Assembly: GCA_033977085.1 (NCBI GenBank)
Contig: CP138906.1
Location: 4,030,001 to 4,094,000, forward strand
DNA from: Apirhabdus apintestini
GTDB taxonomy: Bacteria > Pseudomonadota > Gammaproteobacteria > Enterobacterales > Enterobacteriaceae
DNA: 64,000 bases
Reading direction: 5' to 3'
Below, one piece after another: positions 9,054-20,993 of this stretch (positions within the stretch are counted from its first letter, which is position 1; each line of letters starts with the position of its first letter). A program made the position numbers and the translations under genes. The notes beneath the pieces are model-generated. The model was not told where the DNA came from and searched no databases. It was given only the letters and a program-made list of their open reading frames with translations.

Positions 9054-10697
9054 ATGGATTCGCAACGCAATCTTCTTATCATCGCTTTGTTGTTCGTGTC
9101 TTTTATGATCTGGCAGGCCTGGGAACAGGATAACAATCCTCAACCTCAGCAGCAGACTACGCAGACGACGACAACTTCAGCGGGCAATGCCGTAGACCAA
9201 AGCGTACCGGCCAGTGGCCAGGGAAAACTGATTACCGTAAAAACGGATGTCCTTTCGCTGACGCTTAACACCCGTGGTGGCGATGTTGAGCAAGCGCTGC
9301 TGACTACTTATCCAAAAACGCTGGGTTCCAGTGAACCATTCCAGTTACTGGAAACAACCCCAGAGTTCCTGTATCAAGCGCAAAGTGGACTGACGGGGCC
9401 CGATGGCCCGGATAACCCGGCTAACGGCTCGCGTCCGCTCTATAATACCGAAAAAGACAGCTATACGCTGGCAGACGGCCAGGACACGCTGACGATTCCG
9501 ATGACCTGGACCGACGCGGCGGGTAATACGTTTACCAAAACATTTACGCTTAAACGCGGCGAATACGCGGTTAACGTTGACTATAACGTGAAAAATGCGG
9601 GCGCCAAACCGCTGGAACTCACCACGTTTGGCCAGTTAAAGCAAACGTTCGATTTGCCAAAACACCGTGATACCGGTAGCAGTAATTTTGCATTACACAC
9701 CTTCCGCGGTGCGGCTTACTCGACGTCCGATGAGAAATACACTAAATATAAATTTGATGACATTTCCGATAACGACAACCTGAGTAAAGATTCCAAAGGC
9801 GGCTGGGTTGCCATGCTGCAGCAGTATTTCGCCACGGCCTGGGTGCCGCGCAGTGCAGGTGAAAATCACTTTTACACCAACAACCTGGGTAATGGGATTG
9901 CGGCCGTCGGCTATCGATCGGCGCCGGTGCTTATTCAGCCAGGGCAAACAGGCACGTTGGGCAGTACGTTATGGGTGGGTCCGGAAATTCAGGACAAAAT
10001 GGCGGCAGTCGCGCCGCACCTTGATTTAACCGTAGACTACGGCTGGCTGTGGTTCATCTCCCAACCGCTGTTTAAATTGCTGAAATGGATCCACAGTTTC
10101 TTGGGCAACTGGGGCTTCTCGATCATCGTTATCACCTTTATTGTGCGCGGTATCATGTACCCGCTAACCAAAGCACAATATACGTCGATGGCGAAGATGC
10201 GCATGCTTCAGCCGAAAATTCAGGCTATGCGTGAACGCCTTGGTGAAGACAAGCAGCGCATAAGTCAGGAAATGATGGCGCTGTATAAAACGGAGAAGGT
10301 GAATCCACTGGGTGGCTGTTTCCCGCTGCTTATTCAGATGCCAATCTTCCTTGCGCTCTATTACATGCTGATGGGCTCCGTTGAACTACGCCATGCGCCA
10401 TTCGCACTGTGGATCCACGATCTCTCCGCGCAGGACCCGTACTATATTCTGCCAATCCTGATGGGTCTGACGATGTTCTTCATTCAGAAAATGTCGCCGA
10501 CGACCGTAACCGACCCGATGCAGCAGAAGATTATGACCTTTATGCCGGTCATTTTTACCGTCTTCTTCCTGTGGTTCCCGTCCGGCCTGGTGCTGTACTA
10601 CATCGTTAGTAACCTGGTTACCATCATCCAACAGCAGCTTATTTATCGCGGGCTGGAAAAACGCGGCCTGCATAGCCGCGATAAGAAAAAGTCCTGA
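9054..10697 (+). CDS. yidC: Membrane protein insertase YidC
   Basis: Oxa1-family insertase for inner-membrane proteins, acting alone or with SecYEG. 547 residues, essentially the E. coli length. An N-terminal membrane segment (LLIIALLFVSFMIWQAW) is followed by a Q/T-rich linker and the large periplasmic P1 domain (about residues 60-340). Five further membrane segments form the conserved core, with the arginine-containing groove helix near IVITFIVRGIMYPLTKAQY. The tail is basic (KRGLHSRDKKKS). The frame is intact. Confidence 0.98.
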   Translation: MDSQRNLLIIALLFVSFMIWQAWEQDNNPQPQQQTTQTTTTSAGNAVDQSVPASGQGKLITVKTDVLSLTLNTRGGDVEQALLTTYPKTLGSSEPFQLLETTPEFLYQAQSGLTGPDGPDNPANGSRPLYNTEKDSYTLADGQDTLTIPMTWTDAAGNTFTKTFTLKRGEYAVNVDYNVKNAGAKPLELTTFGQLKQTFDLPKHRDTGSSNFALHTFRGAAYSTSDEKYTKYKFDDISDNDNLSKDSKGGWVAMLQQYFATAWVPRSAGENHFYTNNLGNGIAAVGYRSAPVLIQPGQTGTLGSTLWVGPEIQDKMAAVAPHLDLTVDYGWLWFISQPLFKLLKWIHSFLGNWGFSIIVITFIVRGIMYPLTKAQYTSMAKMRMLQPKIQAMRERLGEDKQRISQEMMALYKTEKVNPLGGCFPLLIQMPIFLALYYMLMGSVELRHAPFALWIHDLSAQDPYYILPILMGLTMFFIQKMSPTTVTDPMQQKIMTFMPVIFTVFFLWFPSGLVLYYIVSNLVTIIQQQLIYRGLEKRGLHSRDKKKS

Positions 10698-10720
10698 TAG
10701 CGTGCTAACGCTGTGATGGA

Positions 10721-10745
10721 AAGGCGGTCGAAAGACCGCCTTTTT
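10721..10745 (+). terminator. Intrinsic terminator after yidC
   Basis: AGGCGGTC-GAAA-GACCGCCT followed by a T-run, 25 bases after the yidC stop. Confidence 0.9.
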
Positions 10746-10989
10746 GCTAATTAAAAAACGCGGGCCGATAACACAATTCTTTTGGCTAACGTTATTTTAG
10801 CGACGACAGCCGGGCGCTATTATTAACCAGTGTGCGCCAATAGCGCATGCTCGCTCTAACCAGAGTGTGATTGCTAAATTAAAGGCACTCAATTCACTTT
10901 AAAAATCCGGCGTATATTCTCTGCGTAATATTCATCGGTAACGTTTTTATCAATGCCTTATCACAGGCTGGCCAGAACAGAGAAAATTT

Positions 10990-12352
10990 ATGAGCCACAG
11001 CGATACTATCATTGCTCAGGCAACGCCGCCGGACGCGGCGGCGTCGGTATTTTACGTATTTCCGGCACTCAGGCACGCCACGTTGCACAAGCGGTATTAG
11101 GAAAGTTGCCTAAACCCCGCTACGCAGATTACCTGGCGTTTAACGACGCTCACGGGAATGCGCTCGATCAGGGATTGCCCTTTGGTTTCCGGCACCGAAT
11201 TCGTTTACCGGTGAGGATGTGCTGGAGCTTCAGGGGCACGGCGGCCCGGTTATTCTGGATATACTACTCAAGCGCATATTAACTCTGCCAGGCGTACGCA
11301 TCGCGCGACCGGGAGAGTTCTCCGAACGGGCATTTCTTAACGACAAGCTGGATCTCGCCCAAGCCGAGGCCATTGCTGATTTAATTGACGCCAGCTCTGA
11401 ACAGGCGGCGCGTTCGGCTTTAAGCTCGCTGCAGGGCGCGTTTTCCACGCGCGTTCATACACTGGTGGAAGCACTTACTCACCTGCGAATCTTTGTAGAG
11501 GCAGCCATTGATTTTCCAGACGAAGAAATTGATTTTCTGTCAGACGGGAAAATAGAGGCCCAGCTCAATGAAGTGATTGCCAGTCTGGAAGCCGTTCGCG
11601 CCGAAGCGCGCCAGGGCAGCTTGCTCCGTGAAGGGATGAAAGTCGTGATTGCCGGGCGGCCCAACGCCGGTAAATCAAGCCTGTTAAACGCGCTGGCAGG
11701 AAGAGAAGCGGCCATTGTAACTGATATTGCCGGCACCACGCGCGACGTCCTGCGCGAGCATATTCATATCGATGGAATGCCACTGCATATTATCGATACC
11801 GCAGGTCTGCGCACGGCCAGCGATGAAGTGGAGCGTATCGGGATTGAACGCGCATGGCAGGAGATTGAACAGGCTGACAGAGTGCTGTTTATGGTGGACG
11901 CCACGACAACCCCCGCCACTGACCCGCTAGAAATCTGGCCAGATTTTATCGCACGCCTGCCGCCGCACCTACCCATTACCGTTGTACGTAATAAAGTGGA
12001 TATCGCGGATGAAAAACCGGGGCTACGTGAAGTTAATGGTCACTCACTTGCCTGCATCTCTGCCCGCACGGGTGATGGAATAGAAGCCCTGCGCGAGCAC
12101 CTGAAGCATTGCATGGGCTTTGATACACAACTGGAGGGTGGTTTTCTGGCACGCCGCCGCCATCTGCAGGCGCTGGAACTGGCCGCTGCACACCTTGAGC
12201 AGGGAAAAGAGCAGCTTATTGGCGCGCGCGCCGGTGAACTGCTGGCTGAAGAGCTACGTCTCGCCCAGCAGAGCCTGAGCGAGATTACCGGCGAATTCTC
12301 CTCAGACGATCTGCTGGGCCGCATTTTCTCAAGCTTCTGTATCGGTAAGTAA
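10990..12352 (+). CDS. mnmE: tRNA modification GTPase MnmE (two frameshifts)
   Basis: With MnmG, installs the 5-carboxymethylaminomethyl group on wobble U34 of several tRNAs. The start MSHSDTIIAQATPP is at 10990. The C-terminal half has the G domain (GRPNAGKSSLLNAL, DIAGTTRD, DTAGLR, NKVD) and the catalytic C-terminal CIGK. One G is missing near 11030 (GCCGGACGCGG) and another near 11174 (CAGGGATTGCC); restoring both gives 1365 bases, 454 residues as in E. coli. The tnaCAB operon that follows mnmE in E. coli is absent here. Confidence 0.94.
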
Positions 12353-12747
12353 ACCGCACCTCGGCCGCAATCGCGGCCGGGATTGTTAGTGGGTATTTAC
12401 TTAAACTTGTTTAATTTTAATCCAAAATTCCTTTCAAATTAAAATAGTCATCGTAATAACAGCAAGAAAATCTTGCTACTACTAGCACACGCCTGACAAT
12501 GTGGATTATCATTAATAAATATGTTTAGCAGCTGGTCTATATTTGCTTCCCATACAAGCCAACTAGGCTATTTCAGCCTAGAAAAATAAACATATTCTCA
12601 CCGGCAAACATACTGATGAACGTTATGTATATGAAGATAGCTGACTTTTAAAATTGACTTTATTATTAACTATGACTATAACTAAAACAAAAAAACATTA
12701 CGCAATATGTCATCATATAAAAGTACCTCTAATGGTTGAGAGTAATC
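12353..12747. other. AT-rich intergenic region
   Basis: These 395 bases between mnmE and the invasin-type gene hold no gene I can support. A GC-rich inverted repeat (GGCCGCAATCGCGGCC) just after mnmE could act in transcript ending but lacks a T-run. The rest is markedly AT-rich and looks like the leading edge of acquired DNA. Confidence 0.6.
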
Positions 12748-14012
12748 ATGAACTACATTAACCTTATAATATACTTACTACTAATATCGCTACCAACCTA
12801 TGCTGAAGAGAGCAAAGGTATAAAAGAAATATCAGCAAACGGACATCAATTTTTACCTGATGAGCATTTCCCCACAACAGGATTTAGTAATGCATCTTTT
12901 AATATTCTCCTTTATGAGAATAATTCTATAACCGATTACACATGGCATTCAAATAAAAGCTGGGCTTCTATAGATCAGAACGGAAAAGTTATATTAGATA
13001 CCCCCCACAGAAGATGATGGAAGTGTCATCATAAAAGGTGAATCAAAGAAGGGAGATGAAACTATAACATATCCGTTTACTATAACCACATGGTTTATAA
13101 ATGGAGGAAATGTACGCTATCCTATAAATAAATTACAATCAACTTGTGCTGCTAAAAAATATGATGTACCACCTTTTAAAATCATTACTAATGCAACCGT
13201 TGGAAATACAGGCTCGCGTAATGCAGGTACACTTTGGGGAGAGTGGGGAAATCTCGCAGCATATGGATGGCCTACAGATATAACATACTGGACTAATGAT
13301 GTTGGCCCTGAAGGTTATCATTATCTTTCAAGTCTAAAAAATGGATATCTGTATAACGATTACAAAGTAGGCAATGATACTGGAAGTGTATTTATTGTTT
13401 GCAGTAAAAAAATGGCTTCCGCATCAAAAATCAAAAGTATTACGGCAAACAACTTTACTTACTCCATTGATGACAACTTTCCTAACACAGGTTTTATAGG
13501 TGCTAACTTTAAAATAAACATCGATAATGATAAAAATGTAATCTGGAAAACGGACAGTAATTGGATAAAAGTAGATAACAACGGGATAGTGACTATTTTA
13601 GAAAAACCTTCACCTGAAAAAACAAAGCAACCATTACAATAAATTTTAATGGTACAGAAGAGGAATACGCCTTCACCATTAAAAAGTGGTTTATCAATGC
13701 AGGGAAAACAAAATATTCAATTTCTAATGCCGTTAACTATTGTAAGAATAAAGGATATAGCCTTACCAGTTACAAAAATATAACTAATGCGATAGTCGGC
13801 GGTTCCGGTACCAGAGGTGTGGGTAACCTCTGGAGCGAATGGGGAATCTAGCAACCTATAATTGGGCCACAGATATTACTTACTGGACTAATGATATAGG
13901 ACAACAAGGTTATCATTATCTTGTAAATCTGAGTAGTGGGTATTTATATAATGACTATAACGTAGGCCAAGATAAGGGAAGTGTTTATGTAGTTTGCTCA
14001 TTAGATATATAA
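12748..14012 (+). CDS. Secreted protein with two tandem invasin/intimin-type Ig plus lectin-like modules (frameshifted)
   Basis: The start MNYINLIIYLLLISLPTYAEES is a clear signal peptide. Correcting three single-base indels (C-run near 13006, A-run near 13622, AA near 13847) gives about 421 residues in two similar halves. Each half has an Ig-like stretch (ISANGHQFLPDEHFPTTGF and ITANNFTYSIDDNFPNTGF), a TWFING or KWFINAG join, and a lectin-like end (LWGEWGNLAAY, DITYWTNDVGPEGYHYL, YLYNDYKVG, a VC pair). This resembles the C-terminal tip of invasin and intimin-type adhesins, but there is no LysM or beta-barrel domain. It is AT-rich and inserted between mnmE and chrR, so horizontally acquired. 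It could be a secreted tip-only protein or the remnant of a larger adhesin. Function not known. Confidence 0.75.
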
Positions 14013-14203
14013 TTTTATAAGGTGAAAATCACTCCCAGTATTCATATAAGGAGACTTTATCTACCTTAATGAGCTGGCGCCCGAATAACAAAATGCCAAC
14101 CATTAACGCCCCCACCGCGCCAGCGTGCGGTATGATAACCGGACTCATCTGCCCGTATCGTGCTGTCACACGGCGGCATGACAGACCTTCATAAGGAGTC
14201 AGC

Positions 14204-14775
14204 ATGTCCGAGAGTTTGAATGTTGTTACGCTGTTGGGGAGCTTACGCAAAGGCTCATTTAACGGCATGGTTGCCCGCACATTGCCCAAAATTGCTCCTG
14301 CAGGCATGCACATTGACGCGCTTCCCTCGATTGGGGATATTCCACTCTACGATGCAGATATGCAGGAAGAGTCGGGGTTTCCCCACAAATAGAGGCAATA
14401 GCAACGCAAATTCAGGCGGCTGATGGCGTGGTTATCGTTACTCCAGAATACAATTATTCCGTGCCCGGCGGCCTGAAAAACACTATCGACTGGCTTTCCC
14501 GCCTGCCTCAGCAACCGCTTGCCGGTAAACCCGTGCTTATCCAAACCAGCTCCATGGGGGCGATAGGCGGCGCGCGCTGCCAGTATCATTTGCGCCAGAT
14601 CCTGGTCTTTTTAGACGCGCAGGTAATGAATAAGCCCGAGTTTATGGGCGGTGTAATTCAGAATAAAGTGGATACAAACAGCGGTGAGGTCATCGATCAA
14701 GGTACTCTGGATCACCTTTCAGGGCAGCTTAGCGCATTCGCGGCGTATATACAGCGCGTGCGTATACGGCCTTAA
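14204..14775 (+). CDS. chrR: NADPH-dependent FMN reductase / chromate-quinone reductase (one-base frameshift)
   Basis: Flavodoxin-like quinone reductase (ChrR, YieF) that reduces quinones and can reduce chromate. FMN-binding LGSLRKGSFNGMVART near the start and TPEYNYSVPGGLKNTIDWLSR in the middle are typical. One A is missing near 14388 (CCCCACAAATAG); corrected, it is 190 residues, close to the E. coli length. A terminator follows. In E. coli chrR neighbours adeP and yieH; here IS copy B has inserted between chrR and adeP. Confidence 0.92.
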
Positions 14776-14793
14776 ATACGCTCCCATCGCGAT

Positions 14794-14820
14794 AAAAGGC
14801 CCGCTCACGGCGGGCCTTTT
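14794..14820 (+). terminator. Intrinsic terminator after chrR
   Basis: AAAAGGCCCGC-TCAC-GGCGGGCCTTTT, 18 bases after the chrR stop. Confidence 0.88.
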
Positions 14821-14953
14821 CATTGCCGCCCTAAACGCCCTCCGGGGAGGCGGTGATTGATCCTGTAAAACTATAGCCTGAAGAATGTCAACAACGGGTA
14901 AAAAGTGATCCACTTACCGTCACCACCAACGGTCTAATATTGATCCACCTTGC

Positions 14954-15732
14954 TTACTCAGGATTAGCTTCCGCTATAACCCCGGCCTTTCGTTTCTGCT
15001 TCAGTCGATAGCTCTCTCCTTTTATCTGGACTACGTGTGAGTGATGTAAGATCCGGTCCAGCATTGCCGATGTCAGGGCTGCATCACCCGCGAACGTCTG
15101 GTCCCACTGCCCGAACGGCAGGTTAGAGGTCAGGATCATCGCGCTCTTTTCGTAACGTTTGGCAATGACCTGGAAGAACAGCTTTGCCTCTTCCTGGCTG
15201 AACGGCAGATAGCCTATTTCGTCGATGATGAGCAGTTTGGGGGCCATGACACCGCGATTGAGTGTCGTTTTGTAACGCCCCTGACGCTGGGAAGTCGACG
15301 AGCTGTAACAGCAGGTCCGCTGCTGTTGTGAAGCGAACCTTGATGCCCGCCCGTACTGCCTCGTAGCCCATGGCTATCGCCAGATGTGTTTTCCCCACGC
15401 CCGAGGGGCCCAGCAACACGATGTTTTCGTTACGTTCGATGAAGCTCAGGGAACGCAGCGACTGGATTTGCTTCTGAGGTGCGCCGGTGGCGAAGGTGAA
15501 GTCGTATTCCTCGAACGTCTTCACCGCCGGGAAGGCTGCCATCCGCGTGTACATCGCCTGTTTACGCTGATGCCGGGCCAGTTTCTCCTCATGTAGCAGG
15601 TGCTCCAGGAAGTCCATATAGCTCCATTCCTGATCCACTGCCTGTTGCGACAGTGCCGGCGCCGCGCCGATAAGGCTGTCCAGCTGGGCTGTTCAGCAAG
15701 CACCATCAGCCGTTGATGTTGTAGTTCGACCA

Positions 15733-15736
<4 letters not shown>
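14954..15736 (-). pseudogene. istB: IstB ATPase of IS copy B, frameshifted twice
   Basis: Same protein as in copies A and C (Walker A GPSGVGKTHLA). It shares their missing base near 15689 and also has two extra bases near 15300 (GTCGACGAGCTG, where copy C has GTCGACAGCTG), which breaks the frame in the middle of the ATPase domain. The rest of the protein (LLIIDEIGYLPF to AEANPE) continues in the other frame. Non-functional as read. Confidence 0.88.
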
Positions 15737-16755
<1,019 letters not shown>

Positions 16756-16974
16756 AAGCTCCCCTGTATTCAGAGGAGCAGATTAACCCCTGGATCAGTT
16801 TTCAACCGCTGGGGTGGATCAGTTTTGCACCGTTGGTAACAGAAGAATGCCCATGGCGGAATATCTCTGCTTACTCACCGCAGGTAGACCAACACGGGGC
16901 TTTACAGGCGTTCATCACAGGTATATTGGCGTTGCAAATAGCATATAGTTTGGACGCCAAAGTATCGATTCAGG

Positions 16975-17328
16975 AGCCTTAAAGACAGGCCGGGCAAGGA
17001 GCTTTACCGGACAATCTACATTCTATGCGGAATAAAGGATTGTGAAGTTCCGGAGGTAAATGTTCAGCCAGCTCATATACATCTGTGGTCATCGTCCCAC
17101 CTAAAACTTCAATATCAACGCTAACGGGTCATTTGAAAGGTCGCAGTACCATCAGGCTCTGTAATCGTTTTCCACCCATCGGGAAGAAGCTCCGGGGAAA
17201 CCATTTTTGGCGCCGTGGGTACTTTAGATACGGCAGGTGTGAACGAAGAAATACTCAGAAGATATGTGCGACATCAGGAGAAAACGGAACAAACACATGA
17301 ACAGCAGATGGAATTGCCAGAGCAATAA
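16975..17328 (+). pseudogene. IS200/IS605-type TnpA remnant
   Basis: Translating across frames gives a degenerate Y1 transposase: SLKDRPGKELYRTIYILCG, then VQPAHIH, VVIVPPKTSISTLTGHLKGR, GKKLRGNHFWRRGYF and, after a further shift, NEEILRRYVRHQEK, ending at the TAA of 17326-17328. HxH-like and NHFW/RGYF blocks are typical of IS200 transposases. The N-terminal part is missing or unrecognisable and there are several frameshifts. It lies directly beside IS copy B. Confidence 0.7.
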
Positions 17329-17396
17329 GCGGAAGGTGACAATAGCTCACCTTACAGGGGGCATCTCAAAAGCCTCTTTCTATAAGTAAGGTGGTC

Positions 17397-17572
17397 TTTT
17401 ATTGCCGACTGAAAATCACTTCCTGTGGGCGTGGTCATCAACAGGTTTTGGCTCTGCCCTGCTGTTTTGGGACTTAAATCTTACAAGACTGGCAGAGGCT
17501 TTTTTAAGGGATTTGGTGCGCCCCTGAGGGGCATCAAAGCAATGCCGCCTTCTATGAAGGCGGATTTTTACT
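17397..17572 (-). repeat. Dispersed intergenic repeat, copy R2 (downstream of adeP)
   Basis: On the minus strand it aligns throughout with R1: CCGCCTTCATAGAAGGCGG hairpin, GCCCCTCAGGGGC hairpin, CTTAAAAAAGCCTCTGCCAG, GGCAGAGCCAAAACC, GTTGATGACCACGCCC, TTTTCAGTCGGCAATAAAA. It begins four bases after the adeP stop, in the opposite orientation relative to its gene from the other three copies; its terminal hairpin could serve as the adeP terminator. Confidence 0.85.
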
Positions 17573-17576
17573 TAGT

Positions 17577-18912
17577 TTAGTGGCTATCGATAAATGCGAT
17601 TTTTAATATAAACAGTAGCGCGACCACAACCACGCACAGACTAAGATCGCGAAAGCGCCCGGTGAATATTTTCATGATGCAATAGGAAATGAACCCCATC
17701 GCAATACCTTCAGTAATAGAGAAACTAAAAGGCATCATTACTGCGGTAATAAAAGCGGGCACCGCTTCAGTTAAATCCTGCCACTGAACGCGCGCCAGAC
17801 TTGACGTCATGAGTACGCCCACATAAATAAGCGCTCCGGCCGCCGCATAGGGGGTACCATTCCAGCCAGTGGAGCCAAGAAAATAACCAGTAAAAACAAT
17901 AGGCCAACGACAACGGCCGTTAACCCGGTACGCCCGCCTACCGACACGCCCGACGTAGACTCCACAAATGCCGTCACTGAAGAGGTGCCAATAAAAGAGC
18001 CGGCAACGGACGAAAGGCTATCGACAAATAGCGCCTGTTTCATACGCGGAAAAGTGCCCTTCTCATCGGTTAACCCGGCTTTATCCGTAACTCCAATCAG
18101 GGTTCCGGAAGAATCAAACAGGTTGACCAACATAAAAGAAAAAATCACGCCCGCCAGCCCCAGATTCAAAGACCCCGCCAAATCAACGTGCCCTACAACG
18201 GAAGTTATATCGGGCGGAAGCGACACGACACCGCCATAGTGCACATCGCCAAACAGCAACCCAAGAACGGTCGTAACAACAATTGAGACAAGCACGGCTG
18301 CATGAATATTACGCGAAGCGAGGATAGCAATAATAAAAAAGCCCAGAATCCCCAGCAACACACTATGAGACGCCAGCGCCCCCACTGAGACCAAGGTTTC
18401 CGGGCTGGCGACAATCACTCCGGCATTTTTTAGCCCCATCATGCCAATAAACAGGCCAATTCCACTGGTGATGCCTACGCGTAAACTCAGCGGAATATTG
18501 GCTATCATCCAGTAGCGAATACGGAAAACGGTGAGTAATAGCAAACCGACTGCGCCCCAAAAAATCGCGCCCATGCCAACCTGCCAGGAAAGCCCCATCG
18601 CGCCCACCACTACAAACGCAAAAAAGCATTCAACCCCATCGCCGGTGCCAGCGCGACTGGCAGGTTCGCGATAAAGCCCATCAAAATACTGCCCAATGCA
18701 GCAATCAGGCAGGTGGTAACAAACACCGCCTGAGTATCCATGCCCGCAGCGCCTAAAATTTGCGGGTTAACGAATACGATATAGACCATCGTCAGGAAGG
18801 TCGTAAAACCGGCGATTACCTCTGTACGCGCCGTAGTACCGTGGCTGCGCAATTTGAACACGCGTTCAAGCAGCCCGGAGGGTGCATCCCGGCGTATCTG
18901 TTGTTGGCTCAT
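17577..18912 (-). CDS. adeP: Adenine permease (two frameshifts)
   Basis: Inner-membrane adenine:proton symporter of the NCS2/AzgA family (YieG). Starts MSQQQIRRDAPSGLLERVFKLRSHGTTARTEVIAGFTTFL, with many membrane segments throughout. One T is missing near 18628 (in GLNAFFAFVV) and one C near 17851 (GMVPPYAAAGAL). Corrected length is 445 residues, equal to E. coli AdeP. A partial match to a PurR site lies upstream near 19030 but is weak. It is divergent from yieH, as in E. coli. Confidence 0.93.
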
Positions 18913-19081
18913 GTTTGTTTCCGAACGTTTAAGGAGGTCGACCAGGCCGCTATCCTATACCAAAACGAATGTGAATTAATGCCGAATTAGCAAATTTTTA
19001 GGGCTTATTTCCTATACGGCATCGATTGCGTAGCGCAAACATCGTAAAGTAAACGCCTAATATTCAAAAACAGGAAAAGGT

Positions 19082-19747
19082 ATGTCTCAGATTGATGCAG
19101 TATTTTTCGATTGCGACGGTACCCTGGTGGACAGTGAAGTCATTTGCTCTCGCGCCTATGTTCATATGTTCGCCGAAAGCGGCATACATCTGGAACTGGA
19201 AGAGGTTTTCAAACGCTTTAAGGGCGTAAAGCTCTACGAAATCATCAATACTATCAGCAAAGAATATGGCGCTCAGCTTTCACCCTCTACGCTGGAACCC
19301 GTATATCGTGCTGAAGTCGCGCGGCTCTTCGAGAGTGAATTGCAGGTAATTCCCGGAGCGCCAGAGCCGCTTAACCAAATTACGGTGCCTATGTGCGTAG
19401 TATCCAATGGCCCTGTCAGCAAAATGCAGCACTCGCTTGGCAACACCAATATGCTGCACCATTTTCCAAATAAATTGTTTAGCGGTTATGACATTCAGGC
19501 GTGGAAGCCCGATCCGGCGCTTATGTATCATGCGGCGGCGGCAATGGATGTTGCCACCGAACGCTGCATACTGGTTGATGACTCTGTCGCCGGTGCGCAG
19601 TCGGGAATAGCCGCCGGAATGTCGGTGTTCTATTTCTGCGCCGATCCGCATAATAAACCGATAAACCACCCTAATGTGACGACATTTAAGCATCTTAGTG
19701 AAGCTGCCTGCACTATGGAGGCCCGCGGCTGGTCGTTAACGCGATAG
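19082..19747 (+). CDS. yieH: 6-phosphogluconate phosphatase (HAD family)
   Basis: HAD-superfamily phosphatase of 221 residues, matching E. coli YieH, reported to act on 6-phosphogluconate. Motif I FDCDGTLVDSE (residues 9-19), motif II VVSNGP, a conserved lysine in the AWKPDP stretch and motif IV ILVDDSVAG are all present. The start follows a purine-rich AGGAAAAGGT. The frame is intact. A bidirectional terminator follows. Confidence 0.93.
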   Translation: MSQIDAVFFDCDGTLVDSEVICSRAYVHMFAESGIHLELEEVFKRFKGVKLYEIINTISKEYGAQLSPSTLEPVYRAEVARLFESELQVIPGAPEPLNQITVPMCVVSNGPVSKMQHSLGNTNMLHHFPNKLFSGYDIQAWKPDPALMYHAAAAMDVATERCILVDDSVAGAQSGIAAGMSVFYFCADPHNKPINHPNVTTFKHLSEAACTMEARGWSLTR

Positions 19748-19784
19748 GCAAAATACGGTTCGAAGTAATGCTTTAATTTTATTT

Positions 19785-19821
19785 AAAAGCTCCCCTTATT
19801 AAAATAATAAGGGGAGCTTTT
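19785..19821. terminator. Bidirectional terminator between yieH and the ABC permease gene
   Basis: AAAAGCTCCCCTTATT and AATAAGGGGAGCTTTT form a perfect stem with A/T flanks on both sides, suited to end both convergent transcripts. Confidence 0.9.
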
Positions 19822-19852
19822 GTAATTAATTTTTTTATTAACTGAATTGCTA

Positions 19853-20993
19853 TTAATCCAGGGTTTTACGGTAGGTTTTCAATCCAATAAAAATAACAAC
19901 GGCGGATAAGATAAATAAAGGCAGTAAATCAGGTAACAGCTCAATGAGTGTGTAGCCTTTCAGCATAATCCCTTTAATCAACCGGATAAAATAAGTTAGC
20001 GGGAGGCATGAACCTATCGCCTGCGCCCAAACAGGCATACTGATAAAAGGGCTGATAAACCCAGACAACATCACCGACGGAATAAAATAGAAAGAGGACA
20101 TTTGTAAAGCCTGCAACTGACTTTGCGCCACGCCAGAGATAGTAATCCCTAGCGACAGACATAAAAAAATATACATAATTAAGACTGAGAACAACAGAAA
20201 AACATTTCCCATTAGAGGAATTTTAAATAAGTAAACTGCAAAAACAAGTATCAGTACAGACTGGAAAATACCAATAAGAATATAAGGTGTTATTTTACCC
20301 AAAACGACTTCCAGCCCGGTGACAGGTGAAACCAATAAGTTTTCAATGGCGCCGCTTTCTCTCTCCTGGTAATAGCAAGAGCCGTCATCAAAATAAGTGT
20401 AGTGCTCAATATCGAACCAATAATTCCCGGGATCGTATTATATTGAGTAATACCTTCCGGATTAAACATTTTATGGATAACTAACTCAAAAACATCCTCA
20501 CCCTGATTGGTAGTTAATGCATCGGGTAAATCATGCTGAAAAGCATTTTTGGATACCTGTACAATAGCGCTCAATGCATTGCCTATCGCCATTGGATCGA
20601 TAGCATCGCCCTGAATAAGTAATTTTGGTTTCTCTCCTTTTAATATCCTTTCTGAGAACCCTTCCGGGATAGTGAGAATAAAAATAACATCGCCATTAAT
20701 GAATGCTTTTTTAGCCTCCGGCTCGGATGAGAAAGGAATCATTGAGAAGTAGTCAGTATTTTGGGTCGCACTGATAAATACCGGCTAAATCGCCCTGTAT
20801 CATAGTTAAGCAACGCGGTAGGAACCCTGTGTGGATCCATATTCACAGCATACCCCAAAATAATAAGTTGAAATAATGGCGTAAGAAAAATCATACCAAT
20901 GCTGATTTTATCTCTTCTCAATTCATGTAGTTCTTTAATAACAATACCGATCCAGCGTGTTATAGAAAAATTAAGTTTCATTTTTTTCATCAT
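19853..20993 (-). CDS. ABC-2 type transporter permease (two frameshifts)
   Basis: Inner-membrane permease of the ABC-2 family (YhhJ/YbhR-like). An N-terminal membrane segment (ISIGMIFLTPLFQLIILGYAVN) is followed by a large periplasmic part, then five membrane segments in the C-terminal third (IIGSILSTTLILMTALAI to LFILSAVVIFIGLKTY). Single G losses near 20782 and 20362 break the frame; corrected length is about 380 residues, normal for the family. The start overlaps the ATPase gene end by about 20 bases (alternative ATG codons at 20990 and 20981). With the ATPase and HlyD protein it should form an efflux or lipid-export pump. The substrate is not evident from the sequence alone. Confidence 0.85.

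Noticed and set aside
14029..14313. 94-codon minus-strand frame overlapping the start of chrR
   Set aside because: It is antisense to chrR and its upstream region, and encodes no recognisable protein.
19020..19050. PurR site upstream of adeP
   Set aside because: Only a partial match (GCGCAAAC without a good second half); not strong enough to list.
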